51,277 nucleotides of DNA from Marmoricola sp. Its GTDB lineage: Bacteria > Actinomycetota > Actinomycetes > Propionibacteriales > Nocardioidaceae. Shown here in pieces: positions 8,205 through 16,637 of the stretch; the stretch's first letter is position 1, and the number at the start of each line of letters is the position of its first letter. The DNA lies in assembly GCA_025965195.1 (NCBI GenBank), contig JAOPXK010000058.1, positions 1-51,277 on the forward strand, read 5' to 3'. A model generated the notes under the pieces. That model had not been told where the DNA came from. It saw only the letters and a program-made list of their open reading frames with translations, and did no database searches. The translations under genes and the position numbers were made by a program.

Positions 8205-9728
8205 CTAGCTGATCTCGATCCAGCCCTCCGCGACGAGCTCCCTCACCGCATCGAGGCGGCTGCCGGCCAGGTTCGTCTCACCAAGAATCTGCTCCAGTGC
8301 CGCCAGGATCTGGCCGATGCTGAGCTCACCGTCGCAGGCTCCGACCAGCGCCGCCTCGACCGTGTCGACCTGCCTCGCCCGTCGCATCCCGACCTGCTGG
8401 CGGAGCACGATCTGGCTCGGGTCCTCGGCGCCGGGTGCACCCAGCGTCTCCTGTCGTACGTCGATCCGGGTTGCCGGCCGGGCGTTCAGCAACTGTTCGT
8501 CCGACAGCCGCGCGAGAGTCGTCGTACGCCGCGACCACGCAACGGTCTCGACGCCGAGCGGCTGCTCGACTTCGTAGGGCCACTCCTCCAGCCGGCGCGC
8601 GCTGCCCCCGGTCGCCCGCAGGTTGATCCAGCCGAATCCGACCGCCTCGACGCCGTTGTCCTCGAACCACGACAGCCAGGTGTCATAGCGCCGGTGGTAG
8701 TCGGCCGATCCGTGCAGGCCGGCGTCCTTGAGCCAGAGCTCGACGTACGACGGCAGGTCGACCACCTCACGCTGCACCACCCAGGCGTCACATCCGGACC
8801 CGTCGAGCCAGCCGGTCATCCGGTCTTCCCAGGGCTGGTCCTTCGGGATCACCCAGTTGGCCAGGATCTGGCACCAGCCACCTTCGTTGAGGTGCTTCGG
8901 CGCAGTGCGGACGATGTGCTCGACGACGCGGTCCCCGGGCAGCCCCGAGTCTCGGTAGACGAGCCGCTCGCCCGTGGCCGGCGAGATCACGAACGGCGGG
9001 TTGGTGACGATCAGGTCGAACTTCTCACCCGCGACCGGCTCGAAGAAGCTGCCCTCCCGGACATCGATCTGTCCGGTGATCGAGCTGCCCCCACCGGTGA
9101 TCGAGCTTGTCGAGATCTCGTTCAGAGCGGCGTTGAGCCGGGTGAGCCAGAGCGCCCGGGTGTTCACGTCGGTTGCCACGACCTGGCGCGCGTGGGTCGC
9201 GAGGTGCAGCGACTGGACACCGCAGCCGGTGCCGAGGTCGAGCGCCCGGTCGACAGGACTGCGGATGGTGAGCTGCGCGAGCGAGGTGGCGGCCGAGCTG
9301 ATCCCGAGCACGTGATCGGCACCGACGCGGTTCGGAGACCCGTCGAGGCCGGGCGTCAGGTCGCTGGTCACCCAGAGGTTGCCCGCTGGTCCGGCGGTGT
9401 CGGTGCCGTACGGCCGCAGGTCGACCCGTGCGGCGACCTCACTGATCGAGCGCTCGAGGATGCCCTCGGAACAGAGCTCGTCCACGAGACCGGGGAGGGC
9501 TCGTTCGGCGTCCTCGGCCGAGACGGTCGCCTGCAACAGCCACAGGCGGGTGAGCGTCTCGATCGGCGTACCCCCCGACGTCGCGCGCAGGCCAGGCATC
9601 GTCTCGTTGCGGGAGAGCGCGGCATGCGGCACCGGGCCGAGGAGCTCGGCCACGCCGTCGTAGGTGTAGTCGGCAGCCGTCAGTGCCGTGCGCAAGCGGC
9701 CCGCCAGCTCGACAGTCTTCTCAGTCAC
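8205..9728 (-). CDS. Class I SAM-dependent methyltransferase of the HemK/RlmG-like NPPF type
   Basis: This 507-residue protein has a central Rossmann methyltransferase with SAM motif I LDLGTGCGVQSLHLA and the catalytic motif NPPF (in DLIVTNPPFVIS). NPPF/NPPY enzymes methylate planar amide or exocyclic amino nitrogens, as in Gln of release factors or bases in rRNA. The N-terminal 130 residues (LRTALTAADYTYDGVAELLG) and the C-terminal 150 residues are extra domains that I recall as typical of an actinobacterial family of unknown target. It lies between hppA and topA, a position I recall as conserved in Streptomyces. The GTG start has a weak ribosome site. The substrate cannot be named from sequence. 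Confidence 0.82.
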   Translation of the reverse strand: MTEKTVELAGRLRTALTAADYTYDGVAELLGPVPHAALSRNETMPGLRATSGGTPIETLTRLWLLQATVSAEDAERALPGLVDELCSEGILERSISEVAARVDLRPYGTDTAGPAGNLWVTSDLTPGLDGSPNRVGADHVLGISSAATSLAQLTIRSPVDRALDLGTGCGVQSLHLATHARQVVATDVNTRALWLTRLNAALNEISTSSITGGGSSITGQIDVREGSFFEPVAGEKFDLIVTNPPFVISPATGERLVYRDSGLPGDRVVEHIVRTAPKHLNEGGWCQILANWVIPKDQPWEDRMTGWLDGSGCDAWVVQREVVDLPSYVELWLKDAGLHGSADYHRRYDTWLSWFEDNGVEAVGFGWINLRATGGSARRLEEWPYEVEQPLGVETVAWSRRTTTLARLSDEQLLNARPATRIDVRQETLGAPGAEDPSQIVLRQQVGMRRARQVDTVEAALVGACDGELSIGQILAALEQILGETNLAGSRLDAVRELVAEGWIEIS

Positions 9729-9767
9729 GCGCCGAACCCTAGTCCGCGGTCCACCGGCCGAACGGCA

Positions 9768-9803
9768 AAGGCCTCCCCCACCGGTGACGGTGAGGGAGGC
9801 CTT
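9768..9803 (-). terminator. Intrinsic terminator of hppA
   Basis: A 16-bp stem with a single mismatch (arms 9768-9783 and 9788-9803) encloses the tetraloop GTGA. It starts 18 bp past the hppA stop. In the hppA direction the 3' arm ends in GGCCTTTGCC. It separates hppA from the downstream methyltransferase on the same strand. Confidence 0.8.
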
Positions 9804-9820
9804 CGGTCAGTCCGGGCGGG

Positions 9821-12121
9821 TTACGCCCCCACGTGCGCGTCGGTGGCCGAAGCCGCCGGTGCGTCATCGCCGAGGACGACCTCCCGCTGCTTGGAGATGT
9901 AGATCGCGACCACGATGATCGCCACGGCGACCAGTGCGATCAGGATCCGCAGACCGTCGTGCTGGTCCTTGCCGACGCTCATCGAGACCACGGCGCTGGC
10001 GATCAGCAGCGAGACCAGGTTCATCACCTTGATCAGCGGGTTGATCGCCGGGCCGGCGGTGTCCTTGAACGGGTCCCCGACGGTGTCACCGATGATGGTG
10101 GCCTCGTGCGCGGACGAACCCTTGCCACCGTGGTTGCCGTCCTCGACGAGCTTCTTGGCGTTGTCCCAGGCACCACCCGCGTTGGCAAGGAAGACGGCCA
10201 TCAGGGTGCCGGTGCCGATCGCGCCGGCCAGGAAGCCGGCCAGCGGGGCGACGCCGAGGCCGAAGCCGACAGCGACAGGAGCAAGGACGGCCAGCAGACC
10301 CGGCGTGATCAGCTCACGCAGCGAGTCCTTGGTGACGATGTCGACGACCTTGCCGTACTCCGGACGACCGGTGCCCTCCATGATCCCGGGGATCTCCCGG
10401 AACTGCCGGCGGACTTCGTAGACCACCGCGCCGGCCGCGCGAGCGACCGCATTGATGGCCAGACCGGAGAACAGGAAGACCACGGCAGCACCCAGCAGGA
10501 TGCCGACCAGAACGGCCGGGTTGAACACGACGAACAGAGGCTCGGCTGCGTTCGCCTTCGTCACCGCTTCGGCCACCGCCGTCGAGTACGAGCCGAACAG
10601 CGCGGTCGCCGCAAGCACTGCGGTCGCGATCGCGATGCCCTTGGTGATCGCCTTGGTGGTGTTGCCCACCGCGTCGAGCTCGGTCAGGATCTGCGCGCCC
10701 TCCGGGCTGACGTCGCCGGACATCTCTGCGATGCCCTGCGCGTTGTCGGAGACCGGGCCGAACGTGTCCATCGCGACGATGACGCCGACGGTGGTCAACA
10801 GGCCACAGCCCGCAAGCGATACGGCGAACAGCGAGACCGTCACGGTCGCGCCACCCAGCAGGAAGGCTCCGAAGACGGCCGCGCCGATGACCAGGGTCGT
10901 ATAGACCGCGGACTCGAAGCCGACCGACAGACCGGACAGGATCACGGTGGCCGCGCCGGTCAGTGAGGTCTTGCCGACATCCTTGACGGGCTTGTACTCG
11001 GTGCCGGTGTAGTAACCGGTCAGGGCGAGGATGCCAGCCGCCATCACGATGCCGATGACGACAGCGGCAGATGCGATCAGGCGCGGGTCACCATCAGCAC
11101 CAGCCATGTCGAGGCCGGTCTTGTTGGCGAAGTCGGCGAACGAGCTCGGCAGGTAGGCGAACGCGACGATGATCGACGCGACAGCTCCGACCGCAGCCGA
11201 GATGTAGAACGCCCGGTTGATCGTCTTCAGGCCGTTCTCGCCGGGACGCGGCTTGCAGAGGAAGACACCCAAGACGGCGGTGAGCGCACCGACGGCGGGG
11301 ATCAGCAGCGGGAACACGAGGCCCTTGTCGCCGAACGCCTGCGAGCCGAGGATCAGCGCGGCAACCAAGGTCACGGCGTACGACTCGAACAGGTCGGCTG
11401 CCATGCCGGCGCAGTCGCCGACGTTGTCGCCGACGTTGTCCGCGATCGTCGCGGCGTTGCGCGGGTCGTCCTCGGGGATGTTCTGCTCCACCTTGCCGAC
11501 GAGGTCGGCGCCGACGTCGGCAGCCTTGGTGAAGATGCCGCCGCCGACACGCATGAACATGGCGAGCAGTGCGGCACCGAAGCCGAAGCCCTCGAGCACG
11601 TGGGGTGCCTCGTCCTTGTAGATCAGGACGACGAGGCTGGCACCGAGCAGGCCGAGACCGACGGTCATCATCCCGACCATCGCACCTGTGCGGAAGCCGA
11701 TCTTCATGGCCGGGTCGCGTCCCGTGTCGTTGGCGGCCGCAGCAACGCGGAGGTTCGCCTTGACGGCCAGGGACATGCCCAGGTAGCCGACGGTCGCAGA
11801 GAAGCCCGCGCCGACCAGGAAGAAGATCGACCGGCCGATCCGGACAGACGCATCGTCTGCCGGCAGGGCCAGCAGCAGGAAGAAGGCGATGGCGGCGAAA
11901 ACTGCCAGCGTTCGGAACTGACGCTGCAGGTAGGCGTTGGCGCCTTCCTGCACTGCGTGCGCGATGTTCTTCATGTTGTCGGTGCCTTCACCGGCGCGCA
12001 GAACCTCGTTGCGGAACATCGCGGCCAGACCGAGCGCGCCGAGCGCGATCAGTCCGACAATGACGACGAGCACAAGGTTCGAGCCGGTGAGATCGACAGT
12101 CGCGGGGACAAACCCGGTCAT
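9821..12121 (-). CDS. hppA: Membrane-bound proton-translocating pyrophosphatase, K+-independent type
   Basis: It couples hydrolysis of pyrophosphate to H+ export across the cytoplasmic membrane, recovering energy from biosynthetic PPi. The 766-residue, roughly 16-helix protein has the family signatures: DVGADLVGKVEQNIPEDDPRN, ADNVGDNVGDCAGM, and the C-terminal GDTVGDPFKDTAGP and NPLIKVMN. The K+-dependence determinant reads GNTTKAITKG with Lys490, where K+-dependent enzymes carry Ala, so this is the K+-independent subfamily. ATG follows a clear AGGAGA. It has its own promoter region (12135-12234) and terminator (9768-9803). It sits directly downstream of bldG; the anti-sigma gene found between them in Streptomyces is absent. 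Confidence 0.97.
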   Translation of the reverse strand: MTGFVPATVDLTGSNLVLVVIVGLIALGALGLAAMFRNEVLRAGEGTDNMKNIAHAVQEGANAYLQRQFRTLAVFAAIAFFLLLALPADDASVRIGRSIFFLVGAGFSATVGYLGMSLAVKANLRVAAAANDTGRDPAMKIGFRTGAMVGMMTVGLGLLGASLVVLIYKDEAPHVLEGFGFGAALLAMFMRVGGGIFTKAADVGADLVGKVEQNIPEDDPRNAATIADNVGDNVGDCAGMAADLFESYAVTLVAALILGSQAFGDKGLVFPLLIPAVGALTAVLGVFLCKPRPGENGLKTINRAFYISAAVGAVASIIVAFAYLPSSFADFANKTGLDMAGADGDPRLIASAAVVIGIVMAAGILALTGYYTGTEYKPVKDVGKTSLTGAATVILSGLSVGFESAVYTTLVIGAAVFGAFLLGGATVTVSLFAVSLAGCGLLTTVGVIVAMDTFGPVSDNAQGIAEMSGDVSPEGAQILTELDAVGNTTKAITKGIAIATAVLAATALFGSYSTAVAEAVTKANAAEPLFVVFNPAVLVGILLGAAVVFLFSGLAINAVARAAGAVVYEVRRQFREIPGIMEGTGRPEYGKVVDIVTKDSLRELITPGLLAVLAPVAVGFGLGVAPLAGFLAGAIGTGTLMAVFLANAGGAWDNAKKLVEDGNHGGKGSSAHEATIIGDTVGDPFKDTAGPAINPLIKVMNLVSLLIASAVVSMSVGKDQHDGLRILIALVAVAIIVVAIYISKQREVVLGDDAPAASATDAHVGA

Positions 12122-12134
12122 GGATTCTCCTACG

Positions 12135-12234
12135 TGTGATGTGGCTTACAGACCGCCGCGGACTATACGGGCGCGCGGTGCGGACTCTCCCGGCGGGGTG
12201 ACCCACGCCACATCACAGGTTCACATCACAGGTT
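12135..12234 (-). promoter_or_regulatory. hppA promoter region with repeated ACATCACA elements
   Basis: On the minus strand a -10 hexamer TATAGT lies at 12167-12162, about 40 bp before the hppA ATG. Around it are an 11-bp perfect inverted pair, TGTGATGTGGC (12135-12145) and GCCACATCACA (12207-12217), and a perfect 13-bp tandem repeat CACATCACAGGTT at 12209-12221 and 12222-12234. The copies upstream and downstream of the -10 box suit a repressor or a looped operator. No -35 match is evident. The regulator is unknown. Confidence 0.5.
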
Positions 12235-12569
12235 CAGGTGCCGAGCGCGTTCGCTTCGGACTCGTGGATCGTGAACACCTTCGCGAGTCCGGTGATCCGG
12301 AAGATCTTGAGCAATCTGTCCTGGTGGCAGATCAGCTCCATCGAACCCTCGTGAGCGCGGACCTTCTTCAGTCCGCCGACGAGGACACCGAGACCGGTCG
12401 AGTCGAGGAAGTCGACCTTCTCCATGTCGATGATCAGGTTGTAGAAGCCCTCGCCGACAAGCTCGGTGATCTTGTCCCGCAGCTTGGGGGCGGTGTACAC
12501 GTCGATCTCGCCACCGACGGCGACGATCGTCTTGTCGTCGACCTGACGGGTCTCGAGCGAAAGATCCAC
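12234..12569 (-). CDS. bldG: Anti-sigma factor antagonist, BldG-like STAS protein
   Basis: This 111-residue single-domain STAS protein binds anti-sigma factors in its dephosphorylated form and frees stress or developmental sigma factors. It reads MDLSLETRQ at the start, and the phosphorylation loop [10 protein letters not shown] places the target serine at residue 57, as in Streptomyces BldG. The GTG at 12567-12569 was chosen because GGGGGAG lies 5-6 nt upstream; a longer frame from 12596 has no support. Identity with BldG as I recall it is high ([20 protein letters not shown]). It is divergent from the helicase gene, as in Streptomyces. The cognate anti-sigma kinase gene, which is next door in Streptomyces, is not in this window. 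Confidence 0.92.
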   Translation of the reverse strand: MDLSLETRQVDDKTIVAVGGEIDVYTAPKLRDKITELVGEGFYNLIIDMEKVDFLDSTGLGVLVGGLKKVRAHEGSMELICHQDRLLKIFRITGLAKVFTIHESEANALGT

Positions 12570-12705
12570 AGTGCTCCCCCTGGGTAGGCCCGGCACACGC
12601 TAGTTGCAGTGTCCAACGTTGGAACGCAGTTATTCAATCATGCCAGCAGCGAACCGGTTCAAGCCGGAGACCAGCAGGGTCGGCGGCTGCTGCGACACTG
12701 CAGCG
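12570..12705. promoter_or_regulatory. Divergent bldG/helicase intergenic region with a 12-bp palindrome
   Basis: This 136-bp region separates two divergent starts. It holds a perfect palindrome TCCAACGTTGGA at 12612-12623, 42 bp before the bldG GTG, and a relatively AT-rich stretch (TTATTCAATCATG) beside it that could contain promoter elements. The palindrome is a candidate operator; nothing identifies the factor. Confidence 0.35.
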
Positions 12706-15021
12706 GTGTCCACGCCCGACCTCGCCCGCCTGGTGGAACGGCTCACGTCCGCGCCCGGGCGCGATGAACGGCTGACCCACCTCGAGGTGTTGCCTGCGCG
12801 TCAGGCACGCCACGACGACTGGCCGCCGTGGGCAGAGCCATCGCTCGTCTCGGCGTGGGCCGCTGTCGGCGTACCCCGGCTCTGGGTGCACCAGCGATCC
12901 GCGGCCGATCTGGCCTGGGGCGGGTCCAACGTCGTCGTCGCCACAGGCACCGCGTCCGGGAAGTCCCTCGCCTATCTGCTGCCGGGGTTGACCAGGATCA
13001 GCCAGGCCCGAGGGGCGAAGGGCCAGCGTGGCGCGAGCGTGCTCTATCTCGCACCGACGAAGGCACTGGCTCAGGACCAGCTCAACTCGTTGCTCGAGCT
13101 GAGGGCCCCGGGGCTGCGGGTGTCCACGCATGACGGTGACTCGTCCCCCGAGCAGCGCGAGTGGGCCCGCGACTACGCGGAGTACGTGCTGACCAACCCG
13201 GACATGCTTCACCACTCGCTGTTGCCTGGGCATGCGCGCTGGTCGAGGTTTCTCGGCTCGCTCGAGTACGTCGTGATCGATGAGTGCCACCACTACCGCG
13301 GCGTCTTCGGGGCCCATGTCGCGCAGGTGATCCGGCGGCTGCGCCGAATCTGTGCGCTGTACGGCGCGAACCCGACGTTCGTGCTCGCCTCCGCCACCGT
13401 GGCCGAGCCCGAGTCCGCGGCTTCGCGACTCATCGGCCTCCCGGTCACCGCGGTCACGGACGACGGTTCTCCCCGCGGAAGAGTGGCTCTTGCACTCTGG
13501 GAGCCGCCGTTCATCTCGATGGCCGGGGAGAACGGCGCTCCTGTGCGCCGGTCGGTGACCGCCGAGGTGGCCGACCTGCTGACCGATCTGGTGATCGAGG
13601 GCGTCCGCACGCTGGCGTTCATCCGGTCCCGGCGCGGGGCCGAGGCCGTTGCGCTCAATGCCCGGCGACTGCTCGAGGAGGTCGACTCGTCGCTCGCGTC
13701 ACGGGTCGCCGCCTATCGGGGGGGCTACCTCCCCGAGGAGCGCCGCGCCCTCGAACACGCGCTTCGGGACGGCAGCCTGATCGCTCTCGCCGCGACGAAC
13801 GCGCTCGAGCTCGGTATCGACATCAGCGGTCTGGACGCGGTGCTGCTCGCCGGGTTCCCGGGGACCCGCGCGGCCCTCTGGCAGCAGATCGGTCGGGCCG
13901 GGCGCAGCGGAGGCGACGCGCTCGGCGTGCTCGTCGCCCGCGACGATCCACTCGACACCTATCTCGTGAACCACCCCGAGATGCTCCTTGGGCGTCCGGT
14001 CGAGGCGACGGTCTTCGACCCCGACAACCCGTACGTGCTGGGGCCGCACCTCTGCGCCGCCGCCGCCGAGTCGCCGCTCACTGTGGACGGGCTCGAGCTG
14101 TTCGGACCCGGCGCACGCACCGCCGTCGATGCACTGACCGCCGCCGGCTTGTTGCGCAAACGCCCGGCCGGCTGGTTCTGGACCGACCGGCGGCGGGCGA
14201 GCGACCTTGCCGACATCCGTTCGTCGGGTGGGTCGCCCGTGCGGCTGGTCGAGGTGGACACCGGGCGCGTGCTGGGCACGGTCGACAACGCCGCCGCCCA
14301 TGGGACCGCGCACACCGGAGCGGTCTACCTGCACCAGGGCGAGAGCTATCTGGTCGAGTCGCTCGACCTGGACGAGTCGGTTGCGATGGTCGTCGCCGCG
14401 GAGCCGGACTACTCCACGTCGGCGCGGGAGCTGACCGACATCGAGATCGTGCGCGAGTACCAGGATGTCCGGTGGGGCGAGGCGCGGATCAGCTTCGGCG
14501 CCGTGCGCGTGACGCATCAGGTGGTGTCGTTCCTGCGCCGCCGGGTGCCGAGTGGCGAGGTCCTGGGCGAGGAGCTCCTGGACCTGCCCGAACGAACCCT
14601 CGACACCACTGCGGTCTGGTGGACGCTGCCCGCCGAGGTGCTTGCCGCTGCCGGTCTGGACGCTCGAGACCTGCCGGGCGCCGCCCATGCCGCCGAACAT
14701 GCCTCGATCGGCCTGCTTCCGCTGTTTGCGACCTGCGACCGCTGGGACATCGGCGGGGTCTCGACCGCCCTGCATGCAGACACCGGTCGGTTGACGGTCT
14801 TCGTGTACGACGGGCATCCGGGCGGCGCCGGCTTCTCCGAACGGGGATTCCACACCGCTCGTGAATGGCTGACCGCGACCCGCGAGACGATTGCCTCGTG
14901 CGGGTGCGAGGAGGGTTGTCCCTCGTGCGTGCAGTCCCCCAAGTGCGGCAACAACAACTCCCCGCTCGACAAGGCCGGAGCGATCGCCCTGCTCGACGTA
15001 CTCCTTCGGCTGCCGGGCTGA
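12706..15021 (+). CDS. DECH-box helicase of the MrfA/YprA type (helicase/secretion neighbourhood)
   Basis: This 771-residue superfamily 2 DNA helicase resembles Bacillus MrfA, which acts in repair of mitomycin-type DNA damage. It has Walker A GTASGKS (near residue 80), DECH at 192-195, the motif III-like LASATV and motif VI QQIGRAGRSG. A cysteine cluster near the end (Cys732, 734, 738, 741, 747) lies in the C-terminal DUF1998/MrfA zinc-binding domain. The GTG at 12706 is favoured because residues before it lack family character; ATG at 12640 is possible. This is the helicase for which the actinobacterial helicase/secretion neighbourhood families are named; the Tad genes follow on the other strand. 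Confidence 0.88.
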   Translation: MSTPDLARLVERLTSAPGRDERLTHLEVLPARQARHDDWPPWAEPSLVSAWAAVGVPRLWVHQRSAADLAWGGSNVVVATGTASGKSLAYLLPGLTRISQARGAKGQRGASVLYLAPTKALAQDQLNSLLELRAPGLRVSTHDGDSSPEQREWARDYAEYVLTNPDMLHHSLLPGHARWSRFLGSLEYVVIDECHHYRGVFGAHVAQVIRRLRRICALYGANPTFVLASATVAEPESAASRLIGLPVTAVTDDGSPRGRVALALWEPPFISMAGENGAPVRRSVTAEVADLLTDLVIEGVRTLAFIRSRRGAEAVALNARRLLEEVDSSLASRVAAYRGGYLPEERRALEHALRDGSLIALAATNALELGIDISGLDAVLLAGFPGTRAALWQQIGRAGRSGGDALGVLVARDDPLDTYLVNHPEMLLGRPVEATVFDPDNPYVLGPHLCAAAAESPLTVDGLELFGPGARTAVDALTAAGLLRKRPAGWFWTDRRRASDLADIRSSGGSPVRLVEVDTGRVLGTVDNAAAHGTAHTGAVYLHQGESYLVESLDLDESVAMVVAAEPDYSTSARELTDIEIVREYQDVRWGEARISFGAVRVTHQVVSFLRRRVPSGEVLGEELLDLPERTLDTTAVWWTLPAEVLAAAGLDARDLPGAAHAAEHASIGLLPLFATCDRWDIGGVSTALHADTGRLTVFVYDGHPGGAGFSERGFHTAREWLTATRETIASCGCEEGCPSCVQSPKCGNNNSPLDKAGAIALLDVLLRLPG

Positions 15022-15119
15022 TCGACGCCCCGCTGCCAGGCAACAGCGCCGCCAGGGGGCTGCTGGCACCACTAGGGTGGAACGAGACCGGATGCCGCCG
15101 TCCTCGGAGGAGCCCCATC

Positions 15120-15428
15120 GTGCTGGTTGCCGCGTTCATCCTCCTGCTCCTTGCCGTGCTGCTCCTGCTCGCCGGGATCTTCGGTGGCCATGGAGACGCG
15201 AAGCTCGACCTCGGTGTCTTCAACATCGACGCCGACTCCTCGGTCGTCTTCTTCCTCGGCATGATCACCTTGCTGCTCTTCGTCATCGGCCTGCTGACGC
15301 TCCGGCTCGGGATGCGCCGCGCGAGGGCGCATCGGCGCGATCGCAAGAAGGTCGGCGAGCTGAGCCAGAAGCTCACTGACTTCCAACGCGACAAGCAGCC
15401 TGAGGAAGAGACGCACGAGGACCGTTGA
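15120..15428 (+). CDS. Small two-helix membrane protein with basic and charged C-terminal tail
   Basis: This 102-residue protein has two hydrophobic segments (about 2-22 and 43-66), a short loop with GHGDAKLDLGVFNIDADSS between them, and a charged, probably coiled-coil tail of 35 residues. The GTG at 15120 is preceded by GGAGGAG at 8-nt spacing; longer in-frame starts lack hydrophobic or coding character. The fold resembles LapA/YciS-type small membrane proteins, but I cannot assign a role. It lies 98 bp after the helicase on the same strand and converges on the Tad operon. Confidence 0.72.
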   Translation: MLVAAFILLLLAVLLLLAGIFGGHGDAKLDLGVFNIDADSSVVFFLGMITLLLFVIGLLTLRLGMRRARAHRRDRKKVGELSQKLTDFQRDKQPEEETHEDR

Positions 15429-15437
15429 CGCTGCCGG

Positions 15438-15833
15438 TCACGGGATCCCTCGCGGGCTCGGGCCCGGGCCCGACACGCGACCATCGGCCGGTCCAGCCCT
15501 GGAGCGCGCCTGCAGGTCATAACGGGTCCAGAGCAACCGGGGCGTGCGAGCGGCCACCTCGACCGTCACCGTGAAGTCACTGACCGAACATGCCGTCAGT
15601 GCAGCGCCGTTGCGCAGGGCAATGTCCGCCGCAGTGCTGCACGGGTCACGTCCGGCCGAGACCGAGCCTGCGCCCGCCAGCGCGGCAAGGTCCGCAGCGC
15701 TCTGAGCCGCGCGATGCGTGATCACCAGGCTCGCGACCGCTGCGCAGATCAGCGTGAAGATCACGAGCAGCCCGATCATCGCGACGCCGAGCACGGTGCC
15801 AACGCCGCACTCGTCGCGGACACGCACGGTCAT
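15438..15833 (-). CDS. TadE/TadG-like pseudopilin of the helicase/secretion neighbourhood
   Basis: This 131-residue protein has an N-terminal charged segment, one transmembrane helix (about 11-35, GTVLGVAMIGLLVIFTLICA) and an exported remainder containing two cysteines (Cys66 and Cys82) that could form a disulfide. The sequence QSAADLAALAGA after the helix is typical of TadG-like minor pilin proteins. Unlike its upstream neighbour it lacks Glu at +5 after the candidate glycine. It overlaps that gene by 4 nt and is the last gene of the Tad operon. A tail rich in Pro and Gly is of unclear role. Confidence 0.75.
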   Translation of the reverse strand: MTVRVRDECGVGTVLGVAMIGLLVIFTLICAAVASLVITHRAAQSAADLAALAGAGSVSAGRDPCSTAADIALRNGAALTACSVSDFTVTVEVAARTPRLLWTRYDLQARSRAGPADGRVSGPGPSPRGIP

Positions 15834-16198
15834 GACGTCGGCTCCTGAGCAGCAACAGCGCGAGCGCTCACCTCGAACCTCGGCAGGAAGCTGAAGATCC
15901 CGACCGTGCCGCGCATCGGCGCCTTCACGGTCACCACAACGGTCTCCGAGCCGGACTCGACGGTGAACCTCGATCCGGTCGGCGCCACCTTGCGTCCAAG
16001 GCTGATGCCCTCGCTCGTCGTGTCACCCCGCGCGACTGATCGGGCGGTCTCTCGAGCAGCGTCGACGGCCCTCAGATCGGTAACCCCGAGACTGACCAGC
16101 CAGACCATCCCGAGTGTGAAGAAGACCAGGATCGGCAACACGACGGCGGTCTCAGCGGTCACGGTTCCGACCTCGTCTCGACCGGCTGACCTGAACAT
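15830..16198 (-). CDS. TadE-like pseudopilin
   Basis: This 122-residue minor pilin of a Tad/Flp pilus carries a class III prepilin-like junction: a charged leader MFRSAGRDEVG followed by TVTAETAVVLPIL, giving Glu at +5 after the glycine and then a hydrophobic helix. The C-terminal 80 residues would be exported. It overlaps the next gene by 4 nt and lies 81 bp downstream of the pilin, with a strong hairpin in that gap. No prepilin peptidase gene is present in the window, so processing would need an enzyme encoded elsewhere. Confidence 0.8.
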   Translation of the reverse strand: MFRSAGRDEVGTVTAETAVVLPILVFFTLGMVWLVSLGVTDLRAVDAARETARSVARGDTTSEGISLGRKVAPTGSRFTVESGSETVVVTVKAPMRGTVGIFSFLPRFEVSARAVAAQEPTS

Positions 16199-16223
16199 GC
16201 GCAGACTCCTCTCCGCGATGGTT

Positions 16224-16265
16224 GGCCGGTGAGGAGTGGCAGCCCCTGTCCACTCCCCACCGGCC
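16224..16265 (-). terminator. Hairpin between pilin and TadE genes (attenuator)
   Basis: The arms 16224-16239 and 16250-16265 form a 16-bp stem with one mismatch and a 10-nt loop. It begins 15 bp after the pilin stop. There is no T-run. Partial termination here would give many more pilin transcripts than transcripts for the minor components; a 3' mRNA stabiliser is equally possible. Confidence 0.6.
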
Positions 16266-16279
16266 GGCTCGGTGGCCGG

Positions 16280-16462
16280 TCAGAACGGGAGCAGGTGGAT
16301 GACCGCGTTGAAGATGCCCTTGATGATCGCCTGGCCGAGGTCACTGGTGAGGAACTTGAACAGCACGCCGGCAAAGCCGACACCGGCTCCGGTGCAGACG
16401 GCGTACTCGGCGGTGGTGGCGCCGACCTCATCGCGGATGAGGGCGAGTGGTGCGTTGCTCAT
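16280..16462 (-). CDS. Flp-type major pilin, DUF4244-like
   Basis: This 60-residue protein is the probable structural subunit of the Tad pilus. The leader MSNAPLALIRDEVG ends in the glycine of a class III prepilin site; the next residues ATTAEYA place Glu at +5 and Tyr at +6, the Flp hallmark. A hydrophobic segment (VCTGAGVGFAGVLFKFL) and a short amphipathic end (IFNAVIHLLPF) follow. ATG is preceded by AGGAGA. It is separated from TadC by 175 bp, so it probably has its own promoter. Confidence 0.88.
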   Translation of the reverse strand: MSNAPLALIRDEVGATTAEYAVCTGAGVGFAGVLFKFLTSDLGQAIIKGIFNAVIHLLPF

Positions 16463-16637
16463 GAGTTCTCCTGAAGTTGGCCGACGTACGTCGTTGACGA
16501 CGGCGATTTCGCTTACAGGAAAGAGGTTTCTCCATCAGCCGAGATCCGCCCAGCACCAGTTCTGGATCAGTGGAGAACCCCTCAATGGGCTCAGCTTGTG
16601 GACGATTCCCGGTCAGTTGCACGGTTGGTCGAGCAGG
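16463..16637 (-). promoter_or_regulatory. Pilin upstream region with a 12-bp palindrome
   Basis: This 175-bp gap between tadC and the pilin gene holds a perfect palindrome CGACGTACGTCG at 16482-16493, 20 bp upstream of the pilin ATG, and a moderately AT-rich stretch around 16500-16535 where a promoter could lie. I see no clear -35/-10 pair. No small gene is evident. Confidence 0.4.

Noticed and set aside
12209-12234. Crp-binding site upstream of hppA
   Set aside because: The TGTGA half-sites are direct repeats at 13-bp spacing, not the inverted TGTGA-N6-TCACA arrangement.
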